NCBI RefSeq assembly: GCF_900094555.1
Contig: NZ_FMAC01000022.1
Coordinates: 1 to 33,865 of the forward strand
Direction of reading: 5' to 3'
Source of the DNA: Martinezella hainanensis
GTDB taxonomy: Bacteria; Pseudomonadota; Alphaproteobacteria; Rhizobiales; Rhizobiaceae
Length of the DNA: 33,865 nucleotides
Shown here: piece after piece, positions 10,959 to 18,708 of the stretch
Numbering within the stretch: position 1 is the stretch's first letter
Layout: every line of letters starts with the position of its first letter
Translations under genes and position numbers: made by a program
The notes under the pieces: generated by a model
Told to the model about the DNA's origin: nothing
Database searches by the model: none
What the model saw: only the letters and a program-made list of their open reading frames with translations

Positions 10959-11058
10959 TGCGCCACTAGCTCCCGAATCAAGATCTCATGCCTGTCTTGC
11001 CCACGTCAGGGCCGGCCGAAACTCACCTCCGTCACGGTCCGTCGTCAGCAGTCGTGAA

Positions 11059-12333
11059 TCAACTCTTATCCAGACCGTAGCAGGAATGCAAAGTCCTGAC
11101 TGCGAGTTCTGCATAAGGACCGTCGATCAGGATGGAAATCTTGATTTCTGACGTCGTAATGGCCTTGATGTTGATGCCTTTTTCGGCAAGTGCCCGGAAA
11201 GCGGTCGCGGCCACGCCTGCATGCGAGCGCATGCCGATGCCGATGACCGAAACCTTGACCAGACCTGATTCGCTCTGGACGACGTCGTAGCCGATCTTTT
11301 CCTTGTTTTCGCCGAGAACGCGCAACGCCTTCTCGACATCACCCGAAGGAACCGTAAAGGTCATGTCGGTCTTGGAACCGTCCTCGGAAATATTCTGGAC
11401 GATCATATCGACATTGATGTGGTTCTCGGCCAGCGGCCCGAAGATCGCGGCGGAGACGCCCGGCCGGTCGGCAAGACGGCGCAGCGAAATCTGAGCCTCA
11501 TCCTTGGCATAGGCAATGCCGGTGACTACTTCCTGTTCCACGATTTCTTCCTCGTCACAAATCAGCGTTCCGGGCGGGTTAAGCAGATCGCCCATGCCCG
11601 GAGCATCGGGATCCTCGAAAGAAGAGCGCACGAAGGTGCGAACCTTGAACACCATGGCCAGTTCGACCGAGCGCACCTGCAGCACCTTGGCGCCGAGGGA
11701 GGCCATTTCGAGCATTTCCTCGAAGGCGATCTTCTTCAGGCGACGTGCCTTCGGCTCGATGCGTGGATCGGTGGTGTAGACGCCGTCGACATCCGTGTAG
11801 ATATCGCAACGGTCGGCCTTGACGGCGGCGGCGATCGCAACAGCGGACGTGTCAGAACCGCCGCGACCGAGCGTCGCAAGGCGATTGTCCGGACCGAGAC
11901 CCTGGAAGCCGGCAACGACAGCCACCTGGCCTTCCTTCATGCGGCGGATCATATCCTCGCCGTCGATGTCGAGAATGCGGGCCGCACCATGCGCATTGTC
12001 GGTGCGGATCGGAATCTGCCAGCCCTGCCAGGAGCGGGCGTTGATGCCCATGGCCTGCAGCGCAATCGCCAGCAGGCCTGACGTGACCTGCTCGCCCGAA
12101 GCGACAACGGCGTCATATTCGCGCGCATCGTAGATCGAATGATCGGCACCGGCGACTTTCGGCATGTTCTGAACCCAGCCGACCAGCTCGTTGGTCTTGC
12201 CGGACATGGCGGAAACGACGACTGCCACTTCGTGACCGGCATCGACCTCGCGTTTCACATGGCGTGCGACGTTCTTGATACGGTCCAGATCCGCGACGGA
12301 GGTTCCGCCGAATTTCATCACGATGCGTGCCAT
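11059..12333 (-). CDS. lysC: Aspartate kinase
   Basis: Phosphorylates L-aspartate to aspartyl-4-phosphate, the first step toward lysine, threonine, methionine and diaminopimelate. The 424-residue protein has the amino-acid kinase domain first (residues 1-250, with KFGGTSVAD at 7-15, the catalytic Lys7 region and the GRGGSDTSAVA loop near 155-165). Two C-terminal ACT domains (about 265-340 and 345-420) normally bind lysine and/or threonine for feedback inhibition. Monofunctional: no homoserine dehydrogenase part. The ATG has a GAGG only 3-4 nt upstream, which is tight. Transcribed toward ptsP; 171 nt separate it from the exported hypothetical gene upstream. Confidence 0.96.
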   Translation of the reverse strand: MARIVMKFGGTSVADLDRIKNVARHVKREVDAGHEVAVVVSAMSGKTNELVGWVQNMPKVAGADHSIYDAREYDAVVASGEQVTSGLLAIALQAMGINARSWQGWQIPIRTDNAHGAARILDIDGEDMIRRMKEGQVAVVAGFQGLGPDNRLATLGRGGSDTSAVAIAAAVKADRCDIYTDVDGVYTTDPRIEPKARRLKKIAFEEMLEMASLGAKVLQVRSVELAMVFKVRTFVRSSFEDPDAPGMGDLLNPPGTLICDEEEIVEQEVVTGIAYAKDEAQISLRRLADRPGVSAAIFGPLAENHINVDMIVQNISEDGSKTDMTFTVPSGDVEKALRVLGENKEKIGYDVVQSESGLVKVSVIGIGMRSHAGVAATAFRALAEKGINIKAITTSEIKISILIDGPYAELAVRTLHSCYGLDKS

Positions 12334-12504
12334 GTGCCTCTACCAGTACCCTGCGCCGGGCGGCCGAATGCGGATAGCCCGACATGCAAAATCGCCCTCC
12401 CGGTTCGGTAGCCGGAAAAGCGTGATCTCAATGGGGCCGTCTCTTAGCGAGTTTGTCGGGCAGGTGCAATAGCATCGGACGCCAGAGGCGACGAAAAGTT
12501 TACT

Positions 12505-13131
12505 CTAAAAATCCACTTTTAAGGTCGCCCAGAGCTTGTCGAGAACGCCCCCTTCCTTGGGGATGTTTTCCTTGTTGAGGAACGTGGCGACGAGCACGCC
12601 GCCTTCCGGCCGGCCGGTCGCGACGATCTCATACTCCATGACGTCGTCGTCCGTCTTCGTTTCGGCCTTCACGCCCTTCAGCACGCTGCCACTCGGCAAT
12701 GTGCGCTCGGTTGGCCGCTTGCTGATCTTCGCACCGCCATTGATGCTCTCCTGCACCATCTGCTGCAGTACGACATCGGTATAGCTGGAGGGATTGAGGC
12801 CCTTATAGACCTGGACGATGATGCCGGTGCCGATCGGCGTCATCAGCGCATATTGCTGCACGCCGTCGCCCAGATCCGTCTTTGCGACCGTGAATTTACC
12901 GTCATGATCGAAGGAGAATTTGCCGCCGGTGAAGGTCACCGTTTCGCTGCGCTGCAGTTCCACCGGAACCTTCCGGCCATCCTTCATGGTGACTTCGAGC
13001 GTATCGCCGGGATTGATGCCGACGCTGACCCCGTCGATCGTCAGGCGAAACCCCTTGCCGTCCCCGGCATTTGCATGGCTGGCCGCAAACCAGCACATGG
13101 CGACGGTCATTGCGAGACGGAGTGGTCTCAT
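12505..13131 (-). CDS. Exported hypothetical protein (208 aa)
   Basis: Family not recognised. It begins with a typical Sec signal peptide (positive MRPLR, hydrophobic 6-17, likely cleavage after ANA at residue 22). The mature part, about 186 residues, is rich in beta-type alternation, Gly and Thr/Val, with no cysteines, transmembrane helices or catalytic motif that I can name. A patterned region FTGGKFSFDHDGKFTVAK (about 68-85) may be a beta-hairpin. Periplasmic or outer-surface location is inferred. The ATG at 13131 has GAGGAG 6 nt upstream. It sits between lysC and ubiG, a spacer usually short in rhizobia, so it may be lineage-specific. It runs codirectionally with lysC, 171 nt upstream. 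Confidence 0.8.
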   Translation of the reverse strand: MRPLRLAMTVAMCWFAASHANAGDGKGFRLTIDGVSVGINPGDTLEVTMKDGRKVPVELQRSETVTFTGGKFSFDHDGKFTVAKTDLGDGVQQYALMTPIGTGIIVQVYKGLNPSSYTDVVLQQMVQESINGGAKISKRPTERTLPSGSVLKGVKAETKTDDDVMEYEIVATGRPEGGVLVATFLNKENIPKEGGVLDKLWATLKVDF

Positions 13132-13396
13132 GAGGAACTCCTCTACAAGCCAGTCGATCGCAATCGATCCCGGTTCCGAAAGCTCATTTCACAGCCCGGC
13201 GATTGATCGGCCATAAGATACCTCCATGTCAACCTCCGCATCGCAATTCGCGCCCCGCGATCGAGATACCCCACAGCTGATCGAAGGTCGCAGGCCCTTG
13301 ACATCGCGCATCGATCGTCCGACTTCACCCTTCGGGTAAGAATTATTTGCTTGCGGTCATCCAAACCACGGAATGACGCAGATCACGGAGTGAGCC

Positions 13397-14149
13397 ATGA
13401 GCGAAACGGCAAAGAGCACGATCGACCAGAGCGAAGTGGACCGTTTTTCCGCCATGGCGGCCGAGTGGTGGAGTCCGACCGGCAAGTTCAAGCCGCTGCA
13501 CAAGTTCAATCCGGTGCGCCTTGCCTATATCCGCGACCGCGCCTGCGAGAATTTCGACCGCGACCCGAAGAGCAGCCGGCCTCTGGAAGGCCTGCGCGTG
13601 CTCGACATCGGCTGCGGCGGCGGCCTGCTGTCCGAGCCGGTGGCACGCATGGGCGCCAGCGTGGTCGGCGCCGATCCGTCCGAGAAGAACATCGGCATCG
13701 CCTCGACGCATGCGAGTGCCTCCGGCGTTCCGGTCGACTACCGCGCCGTCACCGCCGAACAACTGGCCGAGGCCGGTGAGACCTTCGATATCGTGCTGAA
13801 CATGGAAGTGGTCGAGCATGTCGCCGACGTCGAATTCTTCCTCTCCACCTGCGCGAAAATGGTGCGCCCCGGCGGCCTGATGTTCGTTGCGACCATCAAC
13901 CGCACCATGAAGGCAGCGGCCCTTGCCATTTTCGCGGCGGAAAACGTGCTGCGCTGGCTGCCGCGCGGCACCCATCAATATGAAAAGCTGGTGCGTCCGG
14001 AAGAGATCGAAAAGCCGCTCGCCGCAAGCGGCCTCGACATCATCGCCCGAACCGGCGTCTTCTATTCGCCGCTGCAGGATCGCTGGAATCTCTCGAAAGA
14101 TATGGACGTCAACTACATGCTGTTGGCGAAGCGAGCGAACTTGAGCTGA
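13397..14149 (+). CDS. ubiG: UbiG, ubiquinone O-methyltransferase
   Basis: SAM-dependent enzyme performing both O-methylations in ubiquinone biosynthesis. The 250-residue protein has the UbiG N-terminal signature (VDRFSAMAAEWWSPTGKFKPLHKFNPVRL) and SAM motif I LDIGCGGG (69-76). The acidic ribose-binding D follows in VVGADPSEKN, with motif post-I/II NMEVVEHV and motif III RPGGLMFVATINRT. The C-terminal YEKLVRPEE region is typical. The ATG at 13397 is preceded by GGAG 6-7 nt upstream. The gene converges on the DUF3291 gene with a gap of about 21 nt. The 265 nt upstream (13132-13396) hold a CTTGACA (13297-13303) without a good -10. Confidence 0.96.
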   Translation: MSETAKSTIDQSEVDRFSAMAAEWWSPTGKFKPLHKFNPVRLAYIRDRACENFDRDPKSSRPLEGLRVLDIGCGGGLLSEPVARMGASVVGADPSEKNIGIASTHASASGVPVDYRAVTAEQLAEAGETFDIVLNMEVVEHVADVEFFLSTCAKMVRPGGLMFVATINRTMKAAALAIFAAENVLRWLPRGTHQYEKLVRPEEIEKPLAASGLDIIARTGVFYSPLQDRWNLSKDMDVNYMLLAKRANLS

Positions 14150-14170
14150 TCGCACTTCGGCGAACTTGCC

Positions 14171-14758
14171 TCAGACTTTCAGCGTCAGCACATGTGCCAG
14201 CAATTCGCCCTGGCCCACGGCGTTGCCAGCAACGATCTCCTTGATACGAAGGCGATCGATCTCCTGAGGCCGGCCATCAGGTCCATAGGGCTGCTTGAAT
14301 GAGAAGGCAGCCGGGCTGGCACCGTGATCGTGCAGATGTTCAAAGCGCTCGACGCCATCCTTCCATTCCGGAACGGCCCCGTGATCCACCCACCAAAGGA
14401 CAAGCGGCGGCCAGCTCTGCCTGACGTTCCAGTGCCGCGCACCCTTCAGGGCGTCGGCATGCACGCCGCTATAGGTGAATGCCATCAGCGATTCGATATC
14501 GGCCCAGAGCGAGAGCGACGACGGCGCCGTCTGAAAGCCGCTGCCCTTTATGAAGCGCGGGAAGACTTGCTCGCCCCAGCAGGGAGTGCCCGGCTCGCCG
14601 GCGTAGCCGGATCGACCGATAAAACCATGCGCGCGGGCGGCGGCCTCGAAATTCGCTGCTTCCCGCAAGCGAAATCCCTCGACGGCAGGGCTTTCATAGG
14701 CCGCGACATGCAGCCCGAAATTATACATGGCGAGATGCTTGCCAGCGCTTGCCGGCAT
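14171..14758 (-). CDS. DUF3291 domain protein
   Basis: Function unknown; DUF3291 proteins have an antibiotic-biosynthesis-monooxygenase-like ferredoxin fold but no proven reaction. The 195-residue frame shows family features: an N-terminal beta strand (MYNFGLHVAAY), a WGE...FPRFI segment, a DIESLMAFTYSGVHADAL helix, and an HHH/WWVDHG motif near 120-130. The start is ambiguous. The ATG at 14758 overlaps the stop of the upstream DUF1178 gene by one base (TGATG), implying coupling. The ATG at 14728 (MYNFGLH...) matches the domain boundary better; neither has a clear Shine-Dalgarno. It is the last gene of the comF-grxC-nitrilase-DUF1178 group. Confidence 0.8.
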   Translation of the reverse strand: MPASAGKHLAMYNFGLHVAAYESPAVEGFRLREAANFEAAARAHGFIGRSGYAGEPGTPCWGEQVFPRFIKGSGFQTAPSSLSLWADIESLMAFTYSGVHADALKGARHWNVRQSWPPLVLWWVDHGAVPEWKDGVERFEHLHDHGASPAAFSFKQPYGPDGRPQEIDRLRIKEIVAGNAVGQGELLAHVLTLKV

Positions 14759-15186
14759 CAGTTGATATCGTCTGGCAGCACAGGGATCGCGGCGATCTCG
14801 ATGCCCTCTTCGACAAGCGCCTGCGCTTCGTCCGGCGTCGCCTTGCCGATAATCCCGCGCGCATCCGCCTCGCCATAATGGATCTTGCGGGCTTCCTCGG
14901 GAAACTTCGCGCCGACATCCTCCGCATTGGCCTTGATGGCGTCGACCGCTTCCTTGAGCTTGGTCATTGCCTCTTTGCGCGCCGCATTCATGGCAACCGT
15001 CTGCATCTCGTCCTTTTTGCGCGCCGTCGAAACCGAAGGCGCCATCAGCAGTTTGGAAATCACAGCCGAATTGCAGACAGGACAGGTAAGGAACCCGCTT
15101 GCGACCTGGCGGTCGAAATCGGCACTTTCGGAAAACCAGCCCTCGAACTCATGGGCATTGTCACAGTGAAGCGAATAACGGATCAA
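14758..15186 (-). CDS. DUF1178 family protein
   Basis: A conserved alpha/betaproteobacterial family of unknown function, 142 residues. The N-terminus (MIRYSLHCDNAHEFEGWFSESADF) and the cysteines C8, C35 and C38 (CPVCNS) resemble a small zinc ribbon of the FmdB/regulatory-protein type; metal binding is inferred. The C-terminal half is helical and acidic. The start is TTG at 15186-15184, overlapping the nitrilase stop (TTGA) with GGAGG 9 nt upstream (15200-15196). This is a good example of a TTG start fixed by the ribosome site and by the conserved protein start. Confidence 0.88.
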   Translation of the reverse strand: MIRYSLHCDNAHEFEGWFSESADFDRQVASGFLTCPVCNSAVISKLLMAPSVSTARKKDEMQTVAMNAARKEAMTKLKEAVDAIKANAEDVGAKFPEEARKIHYGEADARGIIGKATPDEAQALVEEGIEIAAIPVLPDDIN

Positions 15187-16040
15187 GCAGCGACGCCTCC
15201 AGCCGCCGGCGTCGCGATCTTCTCCAGCGAAAACTCACGCGCATTCTTCAGGTTCGGTATCTTGTCATGGGCGGATTTCACCGCAGCCACATCGATCTCG
15301 GCGATGACGACGGCCTCGCCCGCGCCGCCGGCGGATGCCAGCACCTTGCCCCAGGGATCGACGATCATCGAATGGCCGAAGGTTTCACGGCCGTCCTCAT
15401 GCTTGCCAGCCTGAGCGGCGGCAATGACGAACATGCCGTTTTCGATGGCGCGGGCGCGCAGCAGGATTTCCCAATGCGCCTCACCGGTCTGCTTGGTGAA
15501 GGCGGCGGGCACCGTCATCACCTCGGCGCCGGCAACGGCCTGGGCGCGGAAGAGCTGCGGAAAGCGCACGTCGTAGCAGATGGAAAAGCCGAGCTCGGCA
15601 AAAGGCAACGAGGCGATGCGCGCCTCCGAGCCGGGTCGGTAGACGGCGCTCTCGCGCCAGCTCTCGCCATTGTCGAGATCGACGTCGAACATGTGGATCT
15701 TGTCGTAGCGGTTGATGAGCTTGCCGTCGGGACCGAAGAGAAAACCGCGATTGGCGATCTTGCCGTCATCGAGCGCAATGGCGGTCGAGCCAATATGCAG
15801 GTGGATGCCGAGTTCCTTGGCAAGCTCGGACGCCGTCTTGACGATGAGATCGTTCGGCTCGTCGCGCAGTACGGCGCGCATGGCCGGCCTATCCTTCTGC
15901 ACCGCGCCGGTCATCTCCGGCGTCTGCACGTAGATCGCACCCTTGGAGGCGGCATCGCGCACCAGGCGCGCCATATCAGCCGCGTTCTTTACCGGATCGA
16001 CACCGGAACACATCTGGATGGCAGCAGCCTTGAAGCTCAT
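15183..16040 (-). CDS. Nitrilase-superfamily carbon-nitrogen hydrolase (Nit1/Nit2-like)
   Basis: Probable amidase hydrolysing a small amide; the Nit1/Nit2 branch acts on deaminated glutathione or omega-amides. The superfamily catalytic triad is E42 (TPEMTG), K114 (YDKIHMFD) and C155 (SICYDVRFP). Length is 285 residues from the ATG at 16040, chosen because the protein begins MSFKAAAIQM and GGGAG lies 6 nt upstream. The longer frame, extending to 16178, runs into grxC and is not real. It is sandwiched between glutaredoxin (25 nt upstream) and DUF1178 (4-nt overlap). The glutaredoxin neighbour fits the deaminated-glutathione amidase idea but does not prove it. Confidence 0.9.
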   Translation of the reverse strand: MSFKAAAIQMCSGVDPVKNAADMARLVRDAASKGAIYVQTPEMTGAVQKDRPAMRAVLRDEPNDLIVKTASELAKELGIHLHIGSTAIALDDGKIANRGFLFGPDGKLINRYDKIHMFDVDLDNGESWRESAVYRPGSEARIASLPFAELGFSICYDVRFPQLFRAQAVAGAEVMTVPAAFTKQTGEAHWEILLRARAIENGMFVIAAAQAGKHEDGRETFGHSMIVDPWGKVLASAGGAGEAVVIAEIDVAAVKSAHDKIPNLKNAREFSLEKIATPAAGGVAA

Positions 16041-16065
16041 CGGTTTCTCCCTTGTCAAGAACAGG

Positions 16066-16323
16066 TCAGGCAGCCAGCATCGGGTCGAGCTTGCCGGCCC
16101 GATCGAGCGCATGGATATCATCGCAGCCGCCGACGTGCTCGCCATTGATGAAGATCTGCGGGAAGGTCGAGGCGCCATTCGCCTTGGCGATCATTTCCTG
16201 CCGCATGTCAGGCGAATAGGTCGCATTGTGTTCGACATAGTCGACGCCCTTGGATTCGAGCAGCGACTTCGCGCGGGCGCAATAGCCGCAGAATTCACGC
16301 GTATAAATAACGACGGATGCCAT
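16066..16323 (-). CDS. grxC: Glutaredoxin 3
   Basis: Glutathione-dependent dithiol oxidoreductase of the cytoplasm, reducing disulfides and mixed glutathione disulfides. The 85-residue protein matches E. coli Grx3 (83). Active site CGYC is at 12-15. The cis-proline loop STFPQIF and the GGCDDI glutathione-binding segment are intact. Transcribed after comF (31 nt gap) and before the nitrilase gene (25 nt gap), so likely one operon. Confidence 0.95.
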   Translation of the reverse strand: MASVVIYTREFCGYCARAKSLLESKGVDYVEHNATYSPDMRQEMIAKANGASTFPQIFINGEHVGGCDDIHALDRAGKLDPMLAA

Positions 16324-16353
16324 GATCCACTCCGGAAAAGCCTATACCGATTG

Positions 16354-17130
16354 TCATATAAGATGGCCGACGACCCTTGCAAAGGTCAAAACCGTGACAT
16401 CGGCCGCCCCTGCTTTCTTCAGGGCGCGTGTCGCTGCCGCAACCGTAGCGCCAGTCGTATAAACGTCGTCGACAAGAACGATGCGCCGCCCGAATACATC
16501 GGCGGCCCGGTACTCGGAGACGGCGAAGGCGCCGCGCACATTGTCTTGCCGCGCCTTGGCCCCCAAACCAACCTGCTGGCTCGTCCGCTTGATGCGCAGG
16601 AGTGTTGCGGCCAGCAGCGGCTTCCCCGAAAGGCGGGCGATATGCCGAGCAAGCTCGGCAGCCTGATTGTACTTGCGCGAAAACAGCCGCGCACGATGCA
16701 GCGGCACCGGAATGATCGCATCGCAACTCGCAATCGTGCCATCACTGGCACGCAGCATCCAGCCGGCCATCATCGGCGCGAGATCGGTGCGATCGCGATA
16801 TTTCAGGCTGAGAACGAGGTCGCGCACAATGCCGTCATGAACGGCGGCGGATCGCAGACGGTCGAAGACGGGCGGATCGGCGATCGCTTCGGCACTCAAA
16901 ATGCCGGCACCGAGATCATGGGAAAACGGGCTGCCAAGGATCTCGCAATAGGGCCGCTCAATGAAGCGAATACCGGACCAGCACGCCGGACAAAGACCCC
17001 GATGCGCGCCGATGGAAACCCCGCAGCCTGGGCAGGCCGGCGGATAGACAAGATCGGCGAGCGCCACGAAGGGCCTTTTCAGTCCTGCCCCCAGCATCGA
17101 AAAGGTGATTTCGCGTCCCATCATCCCCAT
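16354..17130 (-). CDS. ComF-family phosphoribosyltransferase-like protein
   Basis: ComF/GntX homologue, linked in other bacteria to DNA uptake or utilisation; in rhizobia the role is not established. About 255 residues. The N-terminal zinc-ribbon cysteines are CPGC and CPAC (about 32-50), followed by a type I phosphoribosyltransferase fold with the PRPP loop VLVDDVYTTGAT near the C-terminus and the PVPLHRARLFSRKYNQA motif. The open frame extends further, but an upstream start would overlap the divergent methyltransferase. Plausible ATGs are 17130, 17124 and 17121; Shine-Dalgarno evidence is weak for all. First gene of the comF-grxC-nitrilase-DUF1178-DUF3291 group. Confidence 0.88.
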   Translation of the reverse strand: MGMMGREITFSMLGAGLKRPFVALADLVYPPACPGCGVSIGAHRGLCPACWSGIRFIERPYCEILGSPFSHDLGAGILSAEAIADPPVFDRLRSAAVHDGIVRDLVLSLKYRDRTDLAPMMAGWMLRASDGTIASCDAIIPVPLHRARLFSRKYNQAAELARHIARLSGKPLLAATLLRIKRTSQQVGLGAKARQDNVRGAFAVSEYRAADVFGRRIVLVDDVYTTGATVAAATRALKKAGAADVTVLTFARVVGHLI

Positions 17131-17226
17131 ATGATTGAGACTAGCTTTTTCCCGCAGGCTTTGCGAAGGGAAAACGCGCGTGGCCGCTGCGGCCTCGCCG
17201 AATTGATGATATTGCAGGAAATCGCC

Positions 17227-18111
17227 ATGGAAATCGTGTTCGACCAATCGCTGCTTGCAGCCCGCAAGCGCCGAGCCTTCAGACAAGGCGATCCGAAGGC
17301 AGCCTTCCTGCTCGATATTGCCGCCGGCGAACTGGCGGAGCGGCTTGGTGTCACCGAACGCCATTTCGACGAGGCCGTCGAGCTGCATGGCGCGACCGGC
17401 ATTGCCGCACGCCTGGCTCTGGCAACCGGCAAGATCGGTCATTTGAAAAGGATCGAAAGCGAAATGGGTTTTGCCGCCCCCGGCGAGGCCCTTATCGAGG
17501 CGCCGCCGGAGGAACTGCCGCTGGAGGCGGAATCGGTCAATCTCGTGCTTTCGCCACTCAGCCTGCATGTCACCAACGACACGCCCGGCGTCTTCATCCA
17601 GGTCCGCCGGGCCTTGAAGGCCGACGGGCTTTTTCTCGCGGCAATCCCCGGCTCAGGAACCCTTCAGGAATTGCGCGACGTGCTGCTCGCAACCGAGATC
17701 GAGCTGACGGGCGGCGCAAGCCCGCGTGTCATCCCCTTTGCCGATGTCCGCGATGTCGGCGGTCTCCTGCAGCGCGCCGGCTTTACCCTGCCCGTCATCG
17801 ACGCCGAGACCTACACGGTGCGCTACGACAATCTGTTTGCCCTGATGCGCGACCTGCGCGCCATGGGCATGACCAATCCGCTGGCCGATCGCAGCCGCAA
17901 GCCGCTGACGCGCGCCTTTTTCCTGCGCGCCGCCGAACTCTATGCCGAGCGCTACTCCGATCCGGACGGTCGGATCAGGGCGACATTCTCGATCATCTAT
18001 GTTTCAGGCTGGACGCCGCACGAAAGCCAGCAGAAGCCGCTGCAACCGGGTTCGGCCAAGGCGCGTTTGGCCGATGCGCTCAAGGTCGAAGAGCATAAGC
18101 TCAAGCAATAG
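17227..18111 (+). CDS. NDUFAF5-like SAM-dependent methyltransferase
   Basis: Resembles the alphaproteobacterial family that includes mitochondrial NDUFAF5, a complex I assembly factor; the bacterial substrate is unproven. 294 residues. The N-terminal MEIVFDQSLLAARKRRA is characteristic, followed by a degenerate SAM loop (DIAAGELAERLG), the LVLSPLSLHVTND region, and a C-terminal FALMRDLRAMGMTNPLADR signature. The ATG at 17227 has AGGA 7-9 nt upstream. The same frame stays open far 5' (to 15943), but that part is antisense to comF, grxC and the nitrilase gene and is not coding. It is divergent from comF across 96 nt and converges on the pilin gene with a 20-nt gap. Confidence 0.9.
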   Translation: MEIVFDQSLLAARKRRAFRQGDPKAAFLLDIAAGELAERLGVTERHFDEAVELHGATGIAARLALATGKIGHLKRIESEMGFAAPGEALIEAPPEELPLEAESVNLVLSPLSLHVTNDTPGVFIQVRRALKADGLFLAAIPGSGTLQELRDVLLATEIELTGGASPRVIPFADVRDVGGLLQRAGFTLPVIDAETYTVRYDNLFALMRDLRAMGMTNPLADRSRKPLTRAFFLRAAELYAERYSDPDGRIRATFSIIYVSGWTPHESQQKPLQPGSAKARLADALKVEEHKLKQ

Positions 18112-18131
18112 CCAGCTTTTTGCCAGCCGCG

Positions 18132-18314
18132 TCAGTTCTGGGACGCTGCCGAATTCTGTACCGTATTGGACAGAATATTGAATGTGCTTGAGAGGCTGCC
18201 ACCGAAGGCGCCGATGCCGCTAATGATCGCAGCCGACATCAAGGCGGCGATCAGGCCGTATTCGATAACCGTGGCACCGGTCTTGTCAGTGAAAATACGC
18301 CGAACGGAACGCAT
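18132..18314 (-). CDS. Flp/Fap-type pilin
   Basis: Subunit of tight-adherence (Tad) type IVb pili. 60 residues from the ATG at 18314 (MRSVRRIF...), supported by GGGAG about 10 nt upstream. An in-frame TTG at 18341 would add nine residues and lacks support. The class signature is clear: a short basic leader, the prepilin site G13 then ATVIEYGLIAALMSAAII, with Glu at +5 and Tyr at +6, and a single hydrophobic helix to about residue 42. Processing needs a TadV/CpaA peptidase, which is not in this window, so this pilin is isolated from a Tad assembly cluster here. A one-TM protein gene lies 76 nt upstream on the same strand. Confidence 0.92.
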   Translation of the reverse strand: MRSVRRIFTDKTGATVIEYGLIAALMSAAIISGIGAFGGSLSSTFNILSNTVQNSAASQN

Positions 18315-18390
18315 AAGCTCGAAGCTCCCAGCATTGGACAACTGATGAATCCGATGCTCGTCATGGCATCCGGCAGGCTATGCTCATGCA

Positions 18391-18708
18391 CTATTGGCAG
18401 CCGCTGTCGGTACCATATCCCTGAACGATGCAGACCGAACCCGGCTCTTGCTGCAACACGCTGCGGCGGATCGTATAACGCTTGCCGTTCTCGGTTTGCG
18501 GGATCGAACCGGTAGTAATATTGTCGATGTCCGGCGCGCTTGCAAGCACGCGCGACTTCGACTTGTCGGAGAGCATTGGCGTGAGAATAAGCGAAAGCGC
18601 GACCGCTGCCGTACCGAACAGCAAAGCGATATTTAACGCGCCCGTCCTGCGCGACGTGGAATATGACTGCTCTTTTTCCTGAACAGCTTTCCAGAAATCG
18701 TCGTCCAT
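18391..18708 (-). CDS. Small single-TM hypothetical protein upstream of the pilin
   Basis: Family not recognised. 105 residues: a charged cytoplasmic N-terminus (MDDDFWKAVQEKEQSYSTSRR), one membrane helix (about 24-44), then a non-cytoplasmic tail with a Ser/Asp-rich linker and a conserved-looking end QEPGSVCIVQGYGTDSGCQ. Its two cysteines (C93, C104) could form a disulfide. GAAGG precedes the ATG by 9 nt. It is codirectional with and 76 nt upstream of the Flp pilin gene; a shared transcript is possible but unproven. It could be a pilus accessory or simply an inner-membrane protein. Confidence 0.75.
   Translation of the reverse strand: MDDDFWKAVQEKEQSYSTSRRTGALNIALLFGTAAVALSLILTPMLSDKSKSRVLASAPDIDNITTGSIPQTENGKRYTIRRSVLQQEPGSVCIVQGYGTDSGCQ

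Noticed and set aside
13297..13326. CTTGACA upstream of ubiG as its promoter
   Set aside because: The sequence at the expected -10 position (GACTTC) does not resemble a -10.
15943..17226. Upstream 5' extension of the NDUFAF5-like methyltransferase frame
   Set aside because: It is antisense to the nitrilase, grxC and comF genes; the real start with AGGA is at 17227.
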